A stretch of DNA of 64,000 nucleotides from Natrinema zhouii (GCF_013456555.2 NZ_CP059154.1:558001-622000), one strand, 5' to 3'; shown: positions 1-9,813, counted from the stretch's first letter. Notes: generated by a model from the letters alone, not told the origin. Made by a program: numbers and translations.

Positions 1-728
1 TCCGATTCCGAGACCCGGCCGGCGCAGTTCGCCGCGGCGAGTACGAGAACGGCACCGTTCACTTCGCGAACGAGAGTTACAGCCTCGAGAGCGACGAGAT
101 CGACGTTCTGCCGCCGTCGGAGCCCTCGAAGATCGTCTGTATCGGGAAGAACTACGCCGACCACGCGGCGGAATTCGACTCCGAACTCCCCGACCGACCG
201 ATGCTCTTCCTGAAGCCGCCGAACGCGCTCGCGGCCCACGGCGACACCGTTACCCTGCCCGCGGGCAAGGAGCGAATCGATCACGAGGCGGAACTCGGCG
301 TCGCCATCGGCGAGCAGTGTCGCCACGTCCCCGAAACCGACGCGATGGACGTCGTCGAGGGCTTTACCTGCGTCAACGACCTCTCGAACCGCGACGACCA
401 GAATCGGGAACAGAACTGGATCCGCGGCAAGGCCTTCGACGGTGCCGCGCCGATGGGGCCCGTCCTCGCGACTCCCGACGAAGTCCCCGCGGATGCCGCC
501 GTCCGGACTCGCGTCAACGGCGAGACGAGACAGGACGGCTCCCGCGAACAACTTGCGTTCTCGATCCCCGAACTGATCGCCGAGATCACGACCTATCTCA
601 CCCTCGAGCCCGGCGACGTGATCGCGACCGGCACGCCCGAGGGCGTCGGCCCGCTCGCTGACGGCGACGAGATCGAGATCGAAGTCGAGGGCGTCGGCAC
701 GCTCGAACACTCGGTCCGCATCCCCTGA
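1..728 (+). CDS. fumarylacetoacetate hydrolase family protein (5' truncated)
   Basis: The frame is already open at the left edge of the window (codons from base 3), so the true start lies outside and about 241 codons are visible. The C-terminal FAH domain is clear: KIVCIGKNYADHA opens it, EAELGVAIG carries the acidic metal ligands, NDLSNRDDQ and GKAFDGAAPMGP form the substrate pocket, and IATGTPEGVGPL is the family signature near the end. Such enzymes use Mg or Mn to hydrolyse or decarboxylate 2-oxo acids, for example acylpyruvate or 2-hydroxyhepta-2,4-diene-1,7-dioate derivatives in aromatic catabolism. The substrate cannot be told from this sequence. It stands alone here with no other degradative genes in view. 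Confidence 0.9.
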   Translation, partial: RFRDPAGAVRRGEYENGTVHFANESYSLESDEIDVLPPSEPSKIVCIGKNYADHAAEFDSELPDRPMLFLKPPNALAAHGDTVTLPAGKERIDHEAELGVAIGEQCRHVPETDAMDVVEGFTCVNDLSNRDDQNREQNWIRGKAFDGAAPMGPVLATPDEVPADAAVRTRVNGETRQDGSREQLAFSIPELIAEITTYLTLEPGDVIATGTPEGVGPLADGDEIEIEVEGVGTLEHSVRIP

Positions 729-828
729 GCGCTACTCCGTTCCCGGTGTCCGCCCTCGGCCCGCGATCGATCCGATCCGAGGCGATCGGAGTGGAACGCT
801 TTTCGGCCCGCTTGAGAAACGGTCTCGC

Positions 829-1533
829 ATGACCGTCCGATTCGACGCGGTGACCGCCGACTGGTTCGGCCACGCGGCCGTCCGACTCGAGGGGCAAACC
901 GGCACAGTCGTCTATCTGGATCCCGATCCCGAAGAGTACGGCGTTCTCGATGGGCTCGAGCCCCGTGACGGCGATCTGATTCTCGTCTCCCACGATCACC
1001 ACTACGATCCCGAGTCGATTCGACGCGTCGCTCGCGAGGACGCGCTGGTCGTCGTTCACGAGTCGATCGACGCGAGCGAGATCGGCCGCGTCGACGAGCG
1101 ACCGGAAGCGCTCCCGTTCGCGGTCGAACGCGTCGCCGCCGACGAGTCGTTCGTCCTCGGGCCGCTCGATCTGTTCACGACGCCGGCGTACAACGATCCG
1201 GACGGTCCACACACCGACGAAAACGGAACGCCGTCCCATCCCGAGGGGCGGGGCTGTGGCTTCGGCGTCACCATCGACGGCATCACCGCGTTCTGGCCCG
1301 GTGACACCGACGTGCTTCCGGTTCACGAGGACGTTCCGGTCGACCTCTTCCTCCCGCCGATCGACGGTACGTCAACGATGGATCGCCACGAAGCGGCGGC
1401 GCTGGCCGACCGCCTCGAGCCTGATCTCGTGCTTCCGGTTCGCTACGATCCCGCCGCGGCGACCGAAATTGACGTCGACGCGTTCGTCGTCGACGTTGCG
1501 CACCGGGGCGTTCCGGTCGTCCTCGACGAGTGA
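829..1533 (+). CDS. MBL-fold metal-dependent hydrolase
   Basis: This 234-residue protein has a metallo-beta-lactamase fold. The metal-binding motif is SHDHHYDPESI near residue 56, a further ligand region is FWPGDTDV, and a conserved C-terminal stretch DLFLPPIDGTSTMDRHEAA resembles the compact MBL hydrolases related to UPF0173 and UlaG. Members are cytosolic and hydrolyse phosphoester, lactone or amide bonds at a two-metal site; the substrate here is unknown. It is preceded by 100 bases of spacer after the FAH gene and may be transcribed alone. A T-rich element (cttttcgg) about 30 bases before the ATG could serve as a weak promoter. Confidence 0.8.
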   Translation: MTVRFDAVTADWFGHAAVRLEGQTGTVVYLDPDPEEYGVLDGLEPRDGDLILVSHDHHYDPESIRRVAREDALVVVHESIDASEIGRVDERPEALPFAVERVAADESFVLGPLDLFTTPAYNDPDGPHTDENGTPSHPEGRGCGFGVTIDGITAFWPGDTDVLPVHEDVPVDLFLPPIDGTSTMDRHEAAALADRLEPDLVLPVRYDPAAATEIDVDAFVVDVAHRGVPVVLDE

Positions 1534-1552
1534 CGGCCGGCGGCGCTGTCAG

Positions 1553-1858
1553 TCAGACGCCGACGCGCGACCAGGCGAACACGGCGATGACGACGAGAAC
1601 CAGCACTCCGAACGCGATCCACTGCCCGAAATTGGTGTCGGCGATCGGTGCGAAGACGTCGACGAGACCGGTCCCCTGCAGGAGCCCCAGCGCTAGGACG
1701 ACGACGGCCATGATCGAGATCAGACCGATCGTGACTCCCTCTTTCATCATCCACGCGGTTTCATCGGCCTCCTGCGCACCGGAGGTCGTCGGTTCGTCTA
1801 TCGCTTCCTCGTCCGGGTCGCTGTGCATCGGCCGTTCGCTGTCTTTGTCGTCCGCCAT
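1553..1858 (-). CDS. small two-helix membrane protein, function unknown
   Basis: The protein has 101 residues when started at MADDKDSERP. The open frame continues 20 codons further upstream, but that part is Arg/Ser-rich and looks non-coding. An acidic soluble N-terminus of about 40 residues is followed by two hydrophobic helices, VTIGLISIMAVVVLALGLL and WIAFGVLVLVVIAVFAW, and a short basic end. It is convergent with the MBL gene, with 19 bases between the stops. I do not recognise a family; proteins of this shape are common in haloarchaea as uncharacterised membrane proteins. Confidence 0.6.
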   Translation of the reverse strand: MADDKDSERPMHSDPDEEAIDEPTTSGAQEADETAWMMKEGVTIGLISIMAVVVLALGLLQGTGLVDVFAPIADTNFGQWIAFGVLVLVVIAVFAWSRVGV

Positions 1859-2013
1859 ATCACTGATTCTAGATGGTGACAAGCCGCGCGGACGGGAACC
1901 GGTTGCACCTGCAGACACAGGGCGTCACCGAATGGTCGTTTCAGAAACCGTCGAAAATCACCGTCAAACGAGGCCTCGAGCCGAACTTCGAGATACCACG
2001 GTTCGAAGAGTCT

Positions 2014-3105
2014 CTAGAGGATGCCCATATCGCCCAACCGCTCGGGCAGATACGTATCCGTCACGAAGTCCAGCCCGTGTGACGCCAGCGATTGCTGTTC
2101 GGACTTCTTTCCGATATCGAGTTGCAACTCGATCTGTTCCGTCCAGTAGTCGGTCTTGAAGCGCGGGTCCTCGAGTTCGCTCTCGAGAGCGTTGATGTCC
2201 GAATCCGAGAGCGGATCGGTCGGCAGTTCGTATTCGACGATGTCGCTGGGCTGGATACCGATGAAGTCAGCCTCGGGGGTCGCGAGGTACTCCGAGAGGT
2301 GAGCGGACTTGATCGAGCCGTAGGCGACGGAGCCGTAGATGCGGTACGACCACGGGTCGCCGTCAGTGAACACCACCACGGGGAGGCCGAGTTCGTCATG
2401 GAAGCGCTTCGTCAGTCGACGCGTGGCGCGCGCGGGCTGGCCCCCGAGGTGGACGACGATGGCGTTGTACTCCTCGTCGAAGCCGTTCTCGACGAGCCGG
2501 TCGCGCATGCCACCGGTCTCCACGCAGAGGACGAAATCGGCATCGTGGTCGAGGAACTCGATCGTGTCGGGGTTGTTCGGAATCTGGTATCCGCCCTGTC
2601 CCACGTCGAGCTGACAGTGGATATCGCGGTCGCCGCGGTTCGTTTGCTCGCGGATATGGAGTGGCCCCATCACCTTCGCCCCCGACTCCTCGGGGCGCAT
2701 GTGGAAGTCCTCTCGAGTGACCCCGGAGACGATCTCTAAGTCCTCGATCATGCCGTTCGACTCGTCCTGGCTCGTGAACTGGGCCTCGTCGTTGTCCCAG
2801 CTCTCCGAGAGGTAGTAGAGTTCACGCAGCGTGGACGAGCGGTCTTCATCGAGTTGCTCGGCGAGGAATTCGATGGTGTAGACGGCCTTGAGGAGCTTCC
2901 GGGCGCCCCGAACCGAGTTCGCCGACCGGGTCGACTCGCGGTCACCGTAGACCCAGACGGACAGCTCCTCGTCGTACTCGATGTTGTTCTTCGTCCGCGT
3001 CGGCACGGACATGTGGGGGATCTCGCCCAGTTCGAACTGGTCGTAAAACTGCGCCGCGAGATCGATCAACTGCTCTCGTGCCTGCTGATTGTCGTCCGTG
3101 CTCAT
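2014..3105 (-). CDS. top6A: DNA topoisomerase VI subunit A
   Basis: This is the DNA-cleaving subunit of type IIB topoisomerase, related to Spo11, with 363 residues (normal for the family). The catalytic tyrosine lies in [10 protein letters not shown] (Tyr97/Tyr98) within the winged-helix CAP domain. The Toprim domain follows, with Glu196 in VLCVETGGM and the DGDPW motif (Asp248, Asp250) binding Mg. With Top6B it forms the A2B2 enzyme that relaxes supercoils and decatenates DNA by ATP-driven strand passage. The gene lies 49 bases downstream of top6B on the same strand, so the two are probably cotranscribed. Confidence 0.97.
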   Translation of the reverse strand: MSTDDNQQAREQLIDLAAQFYDQFELGEIPHMSVPTRTKNNIEYDEELSVWVYGDRESTRSANSVRGARKLLKAVYTIEFLAEQLDEDRSSTLRELYYLSESWDNDEAQFTSQDESNGMIEDLEIVSGVTREDFHMRPEESGAKVMGPLHIREQTNRGDRDIHCQLDVGQGGYQIPNNPDTIEFLDHDADFVLCVETGGMRDRLVENGFDEEYNAIVVHLGGQPARATRRLTKRFHDELGLPVVVFTDGDPWSYRIYGSVAYGSIKSAHLSEYLATPEADFIGIQPSDIVEYELPTDPLSDSDINALESELEDPRFKTDYWTEQIELQLDIGKKSEQQSLASHGLDFVTDTYLPERLGDMGIL

Positions 3106-3154
3106 TGTTTCACCGTAATTTCGATTCGCTCATTCCGAGCCATCATTCGCACGC

Positions 3155-5641
3155 TCATGATGACACCGTCAGCTTCTCGCTTTCGACGCCTTTGACGTCC
3201 AGATCGAACGTTGTGCCGTCCGGTACCTCGTACTCGAGCGCTGCCTCGTCGTCGCTCGAGACCTCGGGTTCCCACGTGACGAACCACTCACCGTCCATCT
3301 CGACGACGTTCGCGCCGTCGGAGAGGTTCGTCGGCTCGGCCGAAACGATGTCGGTCACCTCGAGTGACTCGTTCGTACTCGAGTTGTTCTCGACGACGAC
3401 GGAGACGGCCGTTCCGTCGCCGTTTTCCTCGGTCCGACGCTCGACGAGGACGTTGTTCATGATGCGCGCGATCGCGTCGTCAATGTCGGGTTCATCGCGA
3501 CCGGTGACCTCGGCGACCTTATCGGCCATCTCCGGGAGGATCTTCCCGAGGACGTTCTGTTTCTTCCGGCGCTTCTGCATCGACCGGCGCTTGTTGAGGA
3601 AGCTCTTGAGGTCCCGAGCCGCTTCTCGAATGGCGAGTTCGATCTCGTCTTCGATCTCGGGGACGTTCGCGACGGCGTCCTTCGATTCGCTGGTGAAGGG
3701 AACGTTCGTCGAGGCGACGTGGACCATGATCACGACCGGCCCGTTGGGCAGGCCGGAGCCGCCGGGCTGATCCAGGCCGTAGTTGCGCCAGCCGATCGAT
3801 TTGACGACGTCGGTCGTCGCACAGGCACCGCGCTGGTAGACCAGCGGGACCCGGTTCGCAAAGCGCATGACCTGCCCGGTCCCTTCGGCTGGGAGTTCGC
3901 CGCCGTAGGCGATCCCGGCCTCGACGATGAACGGATCACCGCCGGAGACGCCGGCGTCGCGCGTCGCGGACGCGTAAAAGTCGGCGTCGAACTCCTTCTC
4001 GAGGCCGGCGGTGATGAGGTCCTCGGAGATGGGCGCGAGACACCGCGTCGGCGGTGCCATGATATCGGTCGCGCGCATCGCGTCGACGAGGTTGCTGGTG
4101 GCGTCGCGGTCGCCGTTGAGTTCGCGAACCAGCGGCGGATCGTCCGGGACGGTCGCCATGACGTCCCAGATCGCCTCGATGACGTTCTCTCGTGCCGTCT
4201 CGCCGAAGGAGACGTCGTCGTACTCCTCGGTGAGATCCGCGGCCCGGTCGACGTGCGCTCGAAGTCGCTTCTGGGTGAGTCGGTGACGGACGTTTTCGTC
4301 CGCGTGTTCATCCTCGAACCTGGCCGCGAGGCGGTCGGCGAAGGCGTGAATCACCTCATCGTCCTTGCGGGTACTCGTCGCGTCGTCCGCGAGGTCGTAC
4401 AGGTCGGCGACCAGCCGCGAGTCGCCGTCGACCCCGCTCCCGTCCTCGCTGTCCTCTGCGTCCGCTGCCGTCTCATCGTCCGCTTCGACGGCGTCGATCA
4501 ACTCGAGCCAGACCGCCTCGACGGCGTTTTCGCGGACGGTATCGCCGAACGTCGAGCCGTGGTCGTCCGCGACCGCGTCAGCGGCCGATTCGACGGCCTC
4601 GCGCAGTTCGGAGTGGGCGATGCGGGGGGAGCCCTCGACGGCCTCGGTGATGGCGTCGGCGAACGCGGCCGTCGCGTCGTGGCCCTTGTTCGCGGTCGCG
4701 TCCTCGACTGCGGCGCGGAGGTCGACGGGTTCGTGTGAAGCGGGGGAACGCCACCGCATCTCGCGGCCGTAGTGGCGGTCACGAAACTCGTCGATGACCG
4801 AGTCGGCGGTCTTCTTCCCGACGCGGGTAAACTCCTCCTGCAGGAATCCCGAAACCGTCTGGGAATCCGTCGCCGTCAGCATCTTCATCACGGTGCCGAG
4901 TTCGACGCCGTGAGGGTGCGGGCGAATCTCTTCGGTCTCCTCGGGAAGCTGGTCGGTCGCCCGCTCGAACTTGAAGTGTTCCTGCGGTTCGCGCAGCTCG
5001 AGGCGGGCGTGAGGGTTGACGACCGCCGTGTGCTTGATGTAGTCGTGGAGCTGCTGGCGGGCGCGCATGTTGGCTTCCATCTCGAGTTCAATGCGCGTCC
5101 CGTGGGGTCGATCCCAGGTGGTCGTCCCCTCGACGCTGATCTCGGGCTCGTTGTCGTCGGTATTGATGATCAGCTCGAAGTACTCGGCTTCGCTCGAACC
5201 CTGGGTTCGGCTGGTGATTTTGGCGGGTTTCCCGCTCGTGAGCTGCGAGTAGAGGACGGCCGCTGAGATACCGATCCCCTGCTGGCCGCGGGACTGTTCG
5301 CGCGCATGAAAGCGAGAGCCGTAGAGGAGTTTCCCGAAAACCTTCGGGAGCGTTTCTTTCGTGAGTCCCGGTCCGTTGTCCTCGACGATCAGGCGGTAGT
5401 AGTCACCGGCTTCCTGAATCTCGACGTAGATATCCGGGAGAATGCCCGACTCTTCAGCGGCGTCCAGGGCGTTGTCGACGGCCTCCTTGACGGCCGTGAC
5501 GAGGCCTCGAGCACCGCTGTCGAAGCCGAGCATATGCTTGTTCTTCTCGAAGAACTCGGCGATGGAGATCGACTGCTGACTTTCGGCCAGCTCCTCGGCG
5601 ATCCCCGCCTCGTCACCGAGTGTCGACTGTAACGACGTCAT
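3155..5641 (-). CDS. top6B: DNA topoisomerase VI subunit B with a large internal insert
   Basis: This is the ATPase subunit of topoisomerase VI. The GHKL fold is plain: the N-box is [13 protein letters not shown] (Glu53, Asn57), followed by VEDNGPGL (88-92) and the lid [11 protein letters not shown] near 120-128. An H2TH region and the transducer domain ([19 protein letters not shown] and a basic helix with [17 protein letters not shown]) come after it. At 828 residues it is much longer than non-halophilic homologues. The extra length is an acidic helical insert at about residues 300-530 that contains two similar modules (see findings). Such inserts may be general in haloarchaea. It heads a top6B-top6A transcription unit with its own TATA-like box. 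Confidence 0.96.
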   Translation of the reverse strand: MTSLQSTLGDEAGIAEELAESQQSISIAEFFEKNKHMLGFDSGARGLVTAVKEAVDNALDAAEESGILPDIYVEIQEAGDYYRLIVEDNGPGLTKETLPKVFGKLLYGSRFHAREQSRGQQGIGISAAVLYSQLTSGKPAKITSRTQGSSEAEYFELIINTDDNEPEISVEGTTTWDRPHGTRIELEMEANMRARQQLHDYIKHTAVVNPHARLELREPQEHFKFERATDQLPEETEEIRPHPHGVELGTVMKMLTATDSQTVSGFLQEEFTRVGKKTADSVIDEFRDRHYGREMRWRSPASHEPVDLRAAVEDATANKGHDATAAFADAITEAVEGSPRIAHSELREAVESAADAVADDHGSTFGDTVRENAVEAVWLELIDAVEADDETAADAEDSEDGSGVDGDSRLVADLYDLADDATSTRKDDEVIHAFADRLAARFEDEHADENVRHRLTQKRLRAHVDRAADLTEEYDDVSFGETARENVIEAIWDVMATVPDDPPLVRELNGDRDATSNLVDAMRATDIMAPPTRCLAPISEDLITAGLEKEFDADFYASATRDAGVSGGDPFIVEAGIAYGGELPAEGTGQVMRFANRVPLVYQRGACATTDVVKSIGWRNYGLDQPGGSGLPNGPVVIMVHVASTNVPFTSESKDAVANVPEIEDEIELAIREAARDLKSFLNKRRSMQKRRKKQNVLGKILPEMADKVAEVTGRDEPDIDDAIARIMNNVLVERRTEENGDGTAVSVVVENNSSTNESLEVTDIVSAEPTNLSDGANVVEMDGEWFVTWEPEVSSDDEAALEYEVPDGTTFDLDVKGVESEKLTVSS

Positions 5642-5663
5642 CGTCTTCTCTTACTAACGGGGA

Positions 5664-5673
5664 GGCTAAAAGG
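5664..5673 (-). promoter_or_regulatory. TATA-like box of top6B
   Basis: Read on the minus strand the sequence is ccttttagcc, centred about 27 bases before the top6B ATG at 5641. That spacing predicts a leaderless or nearly leaderless transcript, the usual haloarchaeal arrangement. Confidence 0.5.
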
Positions 5674-5824
5674 TGTGTGCTACCAGAGTGAAAGTGAATT
5701 CGTTGTAGCGCCGACGGTCGGTTCGACGCGTTCGAGGGACCGATCGCGGAGTAGATCCGGGGCCTCGGAGCCGAATCCGTTCGGTTTCGCTGACCGGTGA
5801 GCGACGATTACCAGTGAGCAGCGA

Positions 5825-7333
5825 TCACTGATCGTGGTCGTGATTGTGGTCGTGACCGTGATCATGGTCGTGACTGTGGCCATGATTGTGGTCGTGGCCG
5901 TGATCGTGGTCACGCGTAACTCCGTCGCCGAGCGTGAACTGCCCGGAGAACGCCCGCTGGACGACCTCCGAGAGCGCGGGATGGATGTGAACCGACTCCT
6001 GTATGTCGCGAACTGTCCCCGAGCCGGCCGTCATCGCGACGACGACCTCCTGAATCAGGTCAGAGGCCTCCGGGCCGATAATGTGACAGCCGAGGATTTG
6101 ACCCTCGAGGTCGATGATCGGCTTGACGAACCCGTCGGCCTTCATCGCGCTCCCGCGAGCCGTCTCCTCATAGCGGTAGGTGCGCTTCGCGTACTCCCGG
6201 TCTGCAGCGCGCAGTTCCTGTTCTGTCAGCCCGACGCCGGCGACCTCCGGCGAAGCGAAGACGGCGAAGGGCATCGCCGAGTAGTCGACCGGCTCGAGTT
6301 CGTCGCCGAACAGGTTGCGCGCGACTGCCTGCGCCTCGTGATTCGCATTGTGTTTCAGCAAGTATTCGCCGACGATGTCGCCAAGCGCCCAGACACCGTC
6401 GGTGGTCGTCCGCAGGTACTCGTCCGTCCGCACGAACCCGGCCTGATCGGTTTCGATACCGGCGGCTTCGACGTTCAGCGTGTCGGTGTTGGGAACCCGA
6501 CCGGCCGCGACGAGCAGTTCGTCGCCGGTGACGGAGATGGGGTCGTCCGGACTCGCGACACTGTCGCCAGCGTCGGCGAACGGACGTGCCTCGACGGTGA
6601 TCGAACCCTCGTCTCCGGAGACGGCGGTCGCTTCGTAGCCGGTGTACACGTCGAACCGGTCGGTGTAGCGCTCGGTGAATGCAGCGGCCACTTCCTCGTC
6701 GGCATCCGGAAGCAGGTTCGGCCGACGGCCGACGATCGACACGTCGCTCCCGAACGTGCCGAAGAATTGCGCCAGTTCGGCGGCGATGTAGCCGCCGCCG
6801 ACGATGACGAGGTGATCCGGCGGGGTTTCCAGCTGGAGTGCTTCGGTGCTGGTGAGGTAGTCGACGGTATCGATGCCGTCGATCGGCGGAATCGCCGGGC
6901 GCGTGCCCGCCGCGACGAGGACGGTGTCCGCGCGAATGCGTTCGCCGTCGGCCGCACCGCCCGTGAGCTCGAGCGTTCGATCGTCGACGAACCGGCCCTC
7001 AGCCTCGTACAGATCGATGGTCTCCGAGGAGCGGAGACCGCGCCGGATCGAGTCCGAGCTCCCGTGGACGTCCTCGTTGACCTCGCGCACGATGTCGGCG
7101 AACGCGACGTCGTTCACCGCGGCGTCGATCCCGAACTCGTCTGCGCGCTCGATCGTTTCCATCACGTGGGCGTGGTACAGCAGCTCCTTCGACGGGATAC
7201 ACCCGCGGTTGAGGCAGGTACCGCCGAGCCGCCCTCTCTCGACGACCGCGACGGACCATCCCTGATTCGCCGCGGCGTTCGCCACGTCGAGGCCGGAGCC
7301 GGAGCCGATGACGAGAAAGTCGTACTCCTCCAT
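5825..7333 (-). CDS. FAD-dependent dithiol-disulfide oxidoreductase with His-rich C-terminal tail
   Basis: This is a class I pyridine nucleotide-disulfide oxidoreductase of 502 residues. It shows the FAD-binding GSGSGLDVA (10-18), the redox-active pair in GGTCLNRGCIPSK (Cys40, Cys45), the NAD(P)-binding GGGYIAAELAQ, the second FAD motif VWALGDI, and the C-terminal dimer-interface base HIHPALSEVV. It would commonly be labelled dihydrolipoyl dehydrogenase or mercuric reductase. No lipoate-complex or mer genes adjoin it, so bis-gamma-glutamylcystine reductase, the haloarchaeal thiol reductase of this family, is a real alternative. The last 28 residues alternate His with Asp, Gly, Asn or Ser (13 His), a likely metal-binding tail. 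A TATA-like gatattcatt sits about 27 bases before the ATG. Confidence 0.88.
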   Translation of the reverse strand: MEEYDFLVIGSGSGLDVANAAANQGWSVAVVERGRLGGTCLNRGCIPSKELLYHAHVMETIERADEFGIDAAVNDVAFADIVREVNEDVHGSSDSIRRGLRSSETIDLYEAEGRFVDDRTLELTGGAADGERIRADTVLVAAGTRPAIPPIDGIDTVDYLTSTEALQLETPPDHLVIVGGGYIAAELAQFFGTFGSDVSIVGRRPNLLPDADEEVAAAFTERYTDRFDVYTGYEATAVSGDEGSITVEARPFADAGDSVASPDDPISVTGDELLVAAGRVPNTDTLNVEAAGIETDQAGFVRTDEYLRTTTDGVWALGDIVGEYLLKHNANHEAQAVARNLFGDELEPVDYSAMPFAVFASPEVAGVGLTEQELRAADREYAKRTYRYEETARGSAMKADGFVKPIIDLEGQILGCHIIGPEASDLIQEVVVAMTAGSGTVRDIQESVHIHPALSEVVQRAFSGQFTLGDGVTRDHDHGHDHNHGHSHDHDHGHDHNHDHDQ

Positions 7334-7457
7334 ACGGAGTGCGTGGATGCCGAGCGCAATGAATATCGAGCCTGCTCATACGGATGACTGTCCGTCGTTC
7401 CGGTGCACCCGCGACCCGCCATGCGAGTGCGCCGGTACACGGCGACGGCAGACCGTC

Positions 7458-8456
7458 TCACTCCTCGAGCGGCGGCCACTCCCACGCGTCGGCTTCGACC
7501 ACGGCGAGCAAGTGGCGGCGGCGGTCGGTTACCTCCGCGAGGGCCTCGGCGAACTCCTCGTCCGAGACGGTCGGAATGTCGTCCTCCCGGAGCCGATCGA
7601 GATCCGGCGCTCGGGGGACCGCCGGCTCGGGTTCGATAAAGGACTCGTCGAGCGTCTCGAGATAACTCTGGGCGCTCGAGCGGCCGTTTGCGATGATCGC
7701 GGGATCGAGGCTCTGTTCGTCCGGAATCCCGTACCGAAAGAGCATGAGCGCTTCGTCGAGGATGGGGACGGCGACGGCGGAGGCCTGCTCGCTCTCTTCG
7801 CTGTGATAGTAATGGAGGATCGGATAGGATTTGTGCTGTTCGGCGAGCAGGCTCAGCTCCGATGCGAGCGACTCGAGGGCCAGATCGAGGCCCTGAAAAT
7901 CCTCACCGGTCCAGCCGGTGCGGACGAGCGCTTCGCTTCGCTTTCCGAGTCCCGTGACGGTACTGGCGAAGGAGCGTTTATCGGAGACGGCCCCGAGAAC
8001 GGTGAGGATATAGGAGACGCCAAGCGTGACGAACGCCATTCCGGAGGCGGTCGTAAACGCACTGGCGATTTCCCAGACGTCGCCGAGCGGCGTGTAGTCG
8101 CCGTTGCCGTCCGTGAACATCGTGTAGGCGACGTAGTAGAACCGACCCGACCAGTCGGCCACTGCGCCGGTCCGCGTGCTGACGAGGGCGTGCGGGTGGC
8201 TGGCGAAGATGAGCGTCCATCCGAGCCAGATGAGGCCGATCCACATGACGAGCGTGAGGGTGAGAATGAGCGGACCGGCGATACTGAGTACCCTGTCGCG
8301 ATCTCCGCTAACGGTCCGAAGGCCGTGCCAGACACCGGTCGTGAGCCGACCGGAGATTGGACCCGAACCGCCGTCGACCCAGAGGGTCGTCCAGAGAATA
8401 TCCACAATCGCACCGACGAGGATGACGATGCCGGCGACGAGGTAGACGGGGTTCAT
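7458..8456 (-). CDS. ion channel-like membrane protein with a non-canonical pore loop
   Basis: The 332-residue protein has an N-terminal helix (about 4-26), a second helix (61-84), a re-entrant pore-like segment (106-121) and a third helix (about 134-157), then a soluble C-terminal half of about 170 residues. The segment RFYYVAYTMFTDGNGDYTP has the layout of the Ion_trans_2 potassium-channel pore. The usual T-V-G-Y-G-D filter is replaced by T-D-G-N-G-D (115-120). The C-terminal half is acidic with predicted helices and resembles no domain I can name. The gene overlaps the upstream SGNH gene by 4 bases, so the two are translationally coupled. It is probably a haloarchaeal channel relative; ion selectivity is unknown. 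Confidence 0.7.
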   Translation of the reverse strand: MNPVYLVAGIVILVGAIVDILWTTLWVDGGSGPISGRLTTGVWHGLRTVSGDRDRVLSIAGPLILTLTLVMWIGLIWLGWTLIFASHPHALVSTRTGAVADWSGRFYYVAYTMFTDGNGDYTPLGDVWEIASAFTTASGMAFVTLGVSYILTVLGAVSDKRSFASTVTGLGKRSEALVRTGWTGEDFQGLDLALESLASELSLLAEQHKSYPILHYYHSEESEQASAVAVPILDEALMLFRYGIPDEQSLDPAIIANGRSSAQSYLETLDESFIEPEPAVPRAPDLDRLREDDIPTVSDEEFAEALAEVTDRRRHLLAVVEADAWEWPPLEE

Positions 8457-9712
8457 TCCACGACTGCCCGCTGCTCGACGACGCCCGCCAGCACCTGCGC
8501 GATTGCCGCGTTGGTTTCGGGACTGTAGTGGCCGCCTTCTCCGCGTTCGACGTACAGCGACTCGACGTCGCCGTCGTCGGGTGAGAGGTGTGTGGCCATG
8601 TCGATCGTCGTCAGGTCGTCGTATCGCTCGTCGAGTCGATCCAGCAGGTCGCCGTAGATCGGCCCGTGTTCGGACTCGTATTTCGCGTATCGGAGCTGCT
8701 GAACCATTACGAAGGTCGGCTCGAAGTCCTGTTTGTCCGCGTAGTCGACGAACTCCTGGATGAGCGCGTCGAAGAGGTCCTCGTGGGTGTCGAACAGCCG
8801 CTCGTGGTACCGCACGCGGGGCTGCTCCAGCCGCAGCGCCGACTGGGTCTGGGCCAGATCGAAGTCGATCCCCGGAATCGACCGGCTGAGACGGCGCTCG
8901 AGTTCCTTCCCGGCCGTGTAGCCGGCGTAGCGGAGGTGTTCGTTCTTCTCGAGGAAGTCCGCCGTGTACGGCCGCGTCGCGAAGTGGGGCTTGAACCAGT
9001 GGTCGTAATGGAAGTCGTACTCCCGCAGGAAGTCGGCCTTCGACTCGAGGTCGAGCAGCTCCTCCTTTTCGTCGACGGGACTCTCGACGCGCTCGAGGTC
9101 GCCATCCTCGAGGACGTAGCGGGGTTTGACCGCGAGAATGTTGCCGAACTCTTGGTAGTGTTTCCAGACGCTGAGGATGCGCGCGATCGAGGAGGCAGTC
9201 ACGACCATGAAAACGTGATCGGTCGGGTCGTCGGGATACTGGCGTTTGAGCCGCATAAGGGCCTGATCGAGGCCGTAGTTGCCGCCGCCGTAGTTAGCGA
9301 CGTGGGTGTCGAGTTCCTGTGCGAGATAGTTCTGAAAGGTCTCGTCGTTGTCGACCTCTCGGCAGAAACAGTAGGAGTCACCGTAGGTCGAGACCCTGAT
9401 ATCGGCGTCAGGGTCGCGCTCCTTCGCGGGGCAGACCCGACTCGCGTACTCGTCGGTTGAGTACGTAACCGTTGTCCGGACCTCCTCGCCCGGGAGGTGA
9501 TCGCCCGTGTCCTTCTGTTTCTCTCGGTTGGGCTGTGGAACCCACCCGAGTTCGGGATCGAAGCTACTGAACTTCCCCAGTAACTCCCGATCGATCTCGG
9601 GGAACTCCTCGGTGGCCACCGAGGGGATCCGTTCGAGCGCTCGATACGACACGACCTCGAGAATCACCGCACTGACGACGAGAGCGAGCACTATCGCGAC
9701 GAGCGGAAGCAT
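8453..9712 (-). CDS. membrane-anchored SGNH-hydrolase-like protein
   Basis: The protein has 419 residues. An N-terminal hydrophobic helix (MLPLVAIVLALVVSAVILEV) acts as a signal anchor, placing the rest outside the membrane. SGNH-like blocks are visible: STYGDSYCFC (Asp112-Ser113), NYGGGNYGLDQ (Asn145) and GGHYSPETN (His395). The Asp normally found two residues before the catalytic His is not obvious (Gly there), so activity is uncertain. Such proteins often act as esterases or O-acyl hydrolases on surface glycans. A TATA-like cacttatccc lies about 27 bases before the ATG. It starts a two-gene unit with the overlapping channel-like gene. Confidence 0.7.
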   Translation of the reverse strand: MLPLVAIVLALVVSAVILEVVSYRALERIPSVATEEFPEIDRELLGKFSSFDPELGWVPQPNREKQKDTGDHLPGEEVRTTVTYSTDEYASRVCPAKERDPDADIRVSTYGDSYCFCREVDNDETFQNYLAQELDTHVANYGGGNYGLDQALMRLKRQYPDDPTDHVFMVVTASSIARILSVWKHYQEFGNILAVKPRYVLEDGDLERVESPVDEKEELLDLESKADFLREYDFHYDHWFKPHFATRPYTADFLEKNEHLRYAGYTAGKELERRLSRSIPGIDFDLAQTQSALRLEQPRVRYHERLFDTHEDLFDALIQEFVDYADKQDFEPTFVMVQQLRYAKYESEHGPIYGDLLDRLDERYDDLTTIDMATHLSPDDGDVESLYVERGEGGHYSPETNAAIAQVLAGVVEQRAVVE

Positions 9713-9813
9713 CGGATCACTGTACCAGAACGGGGGATAAGTGGATTTTGCCGGAGTGTGCCACTGTCATCGAAACCGACAGCAACACGAGCGTGACGTC
9801 GGTCCGCGAGAGA

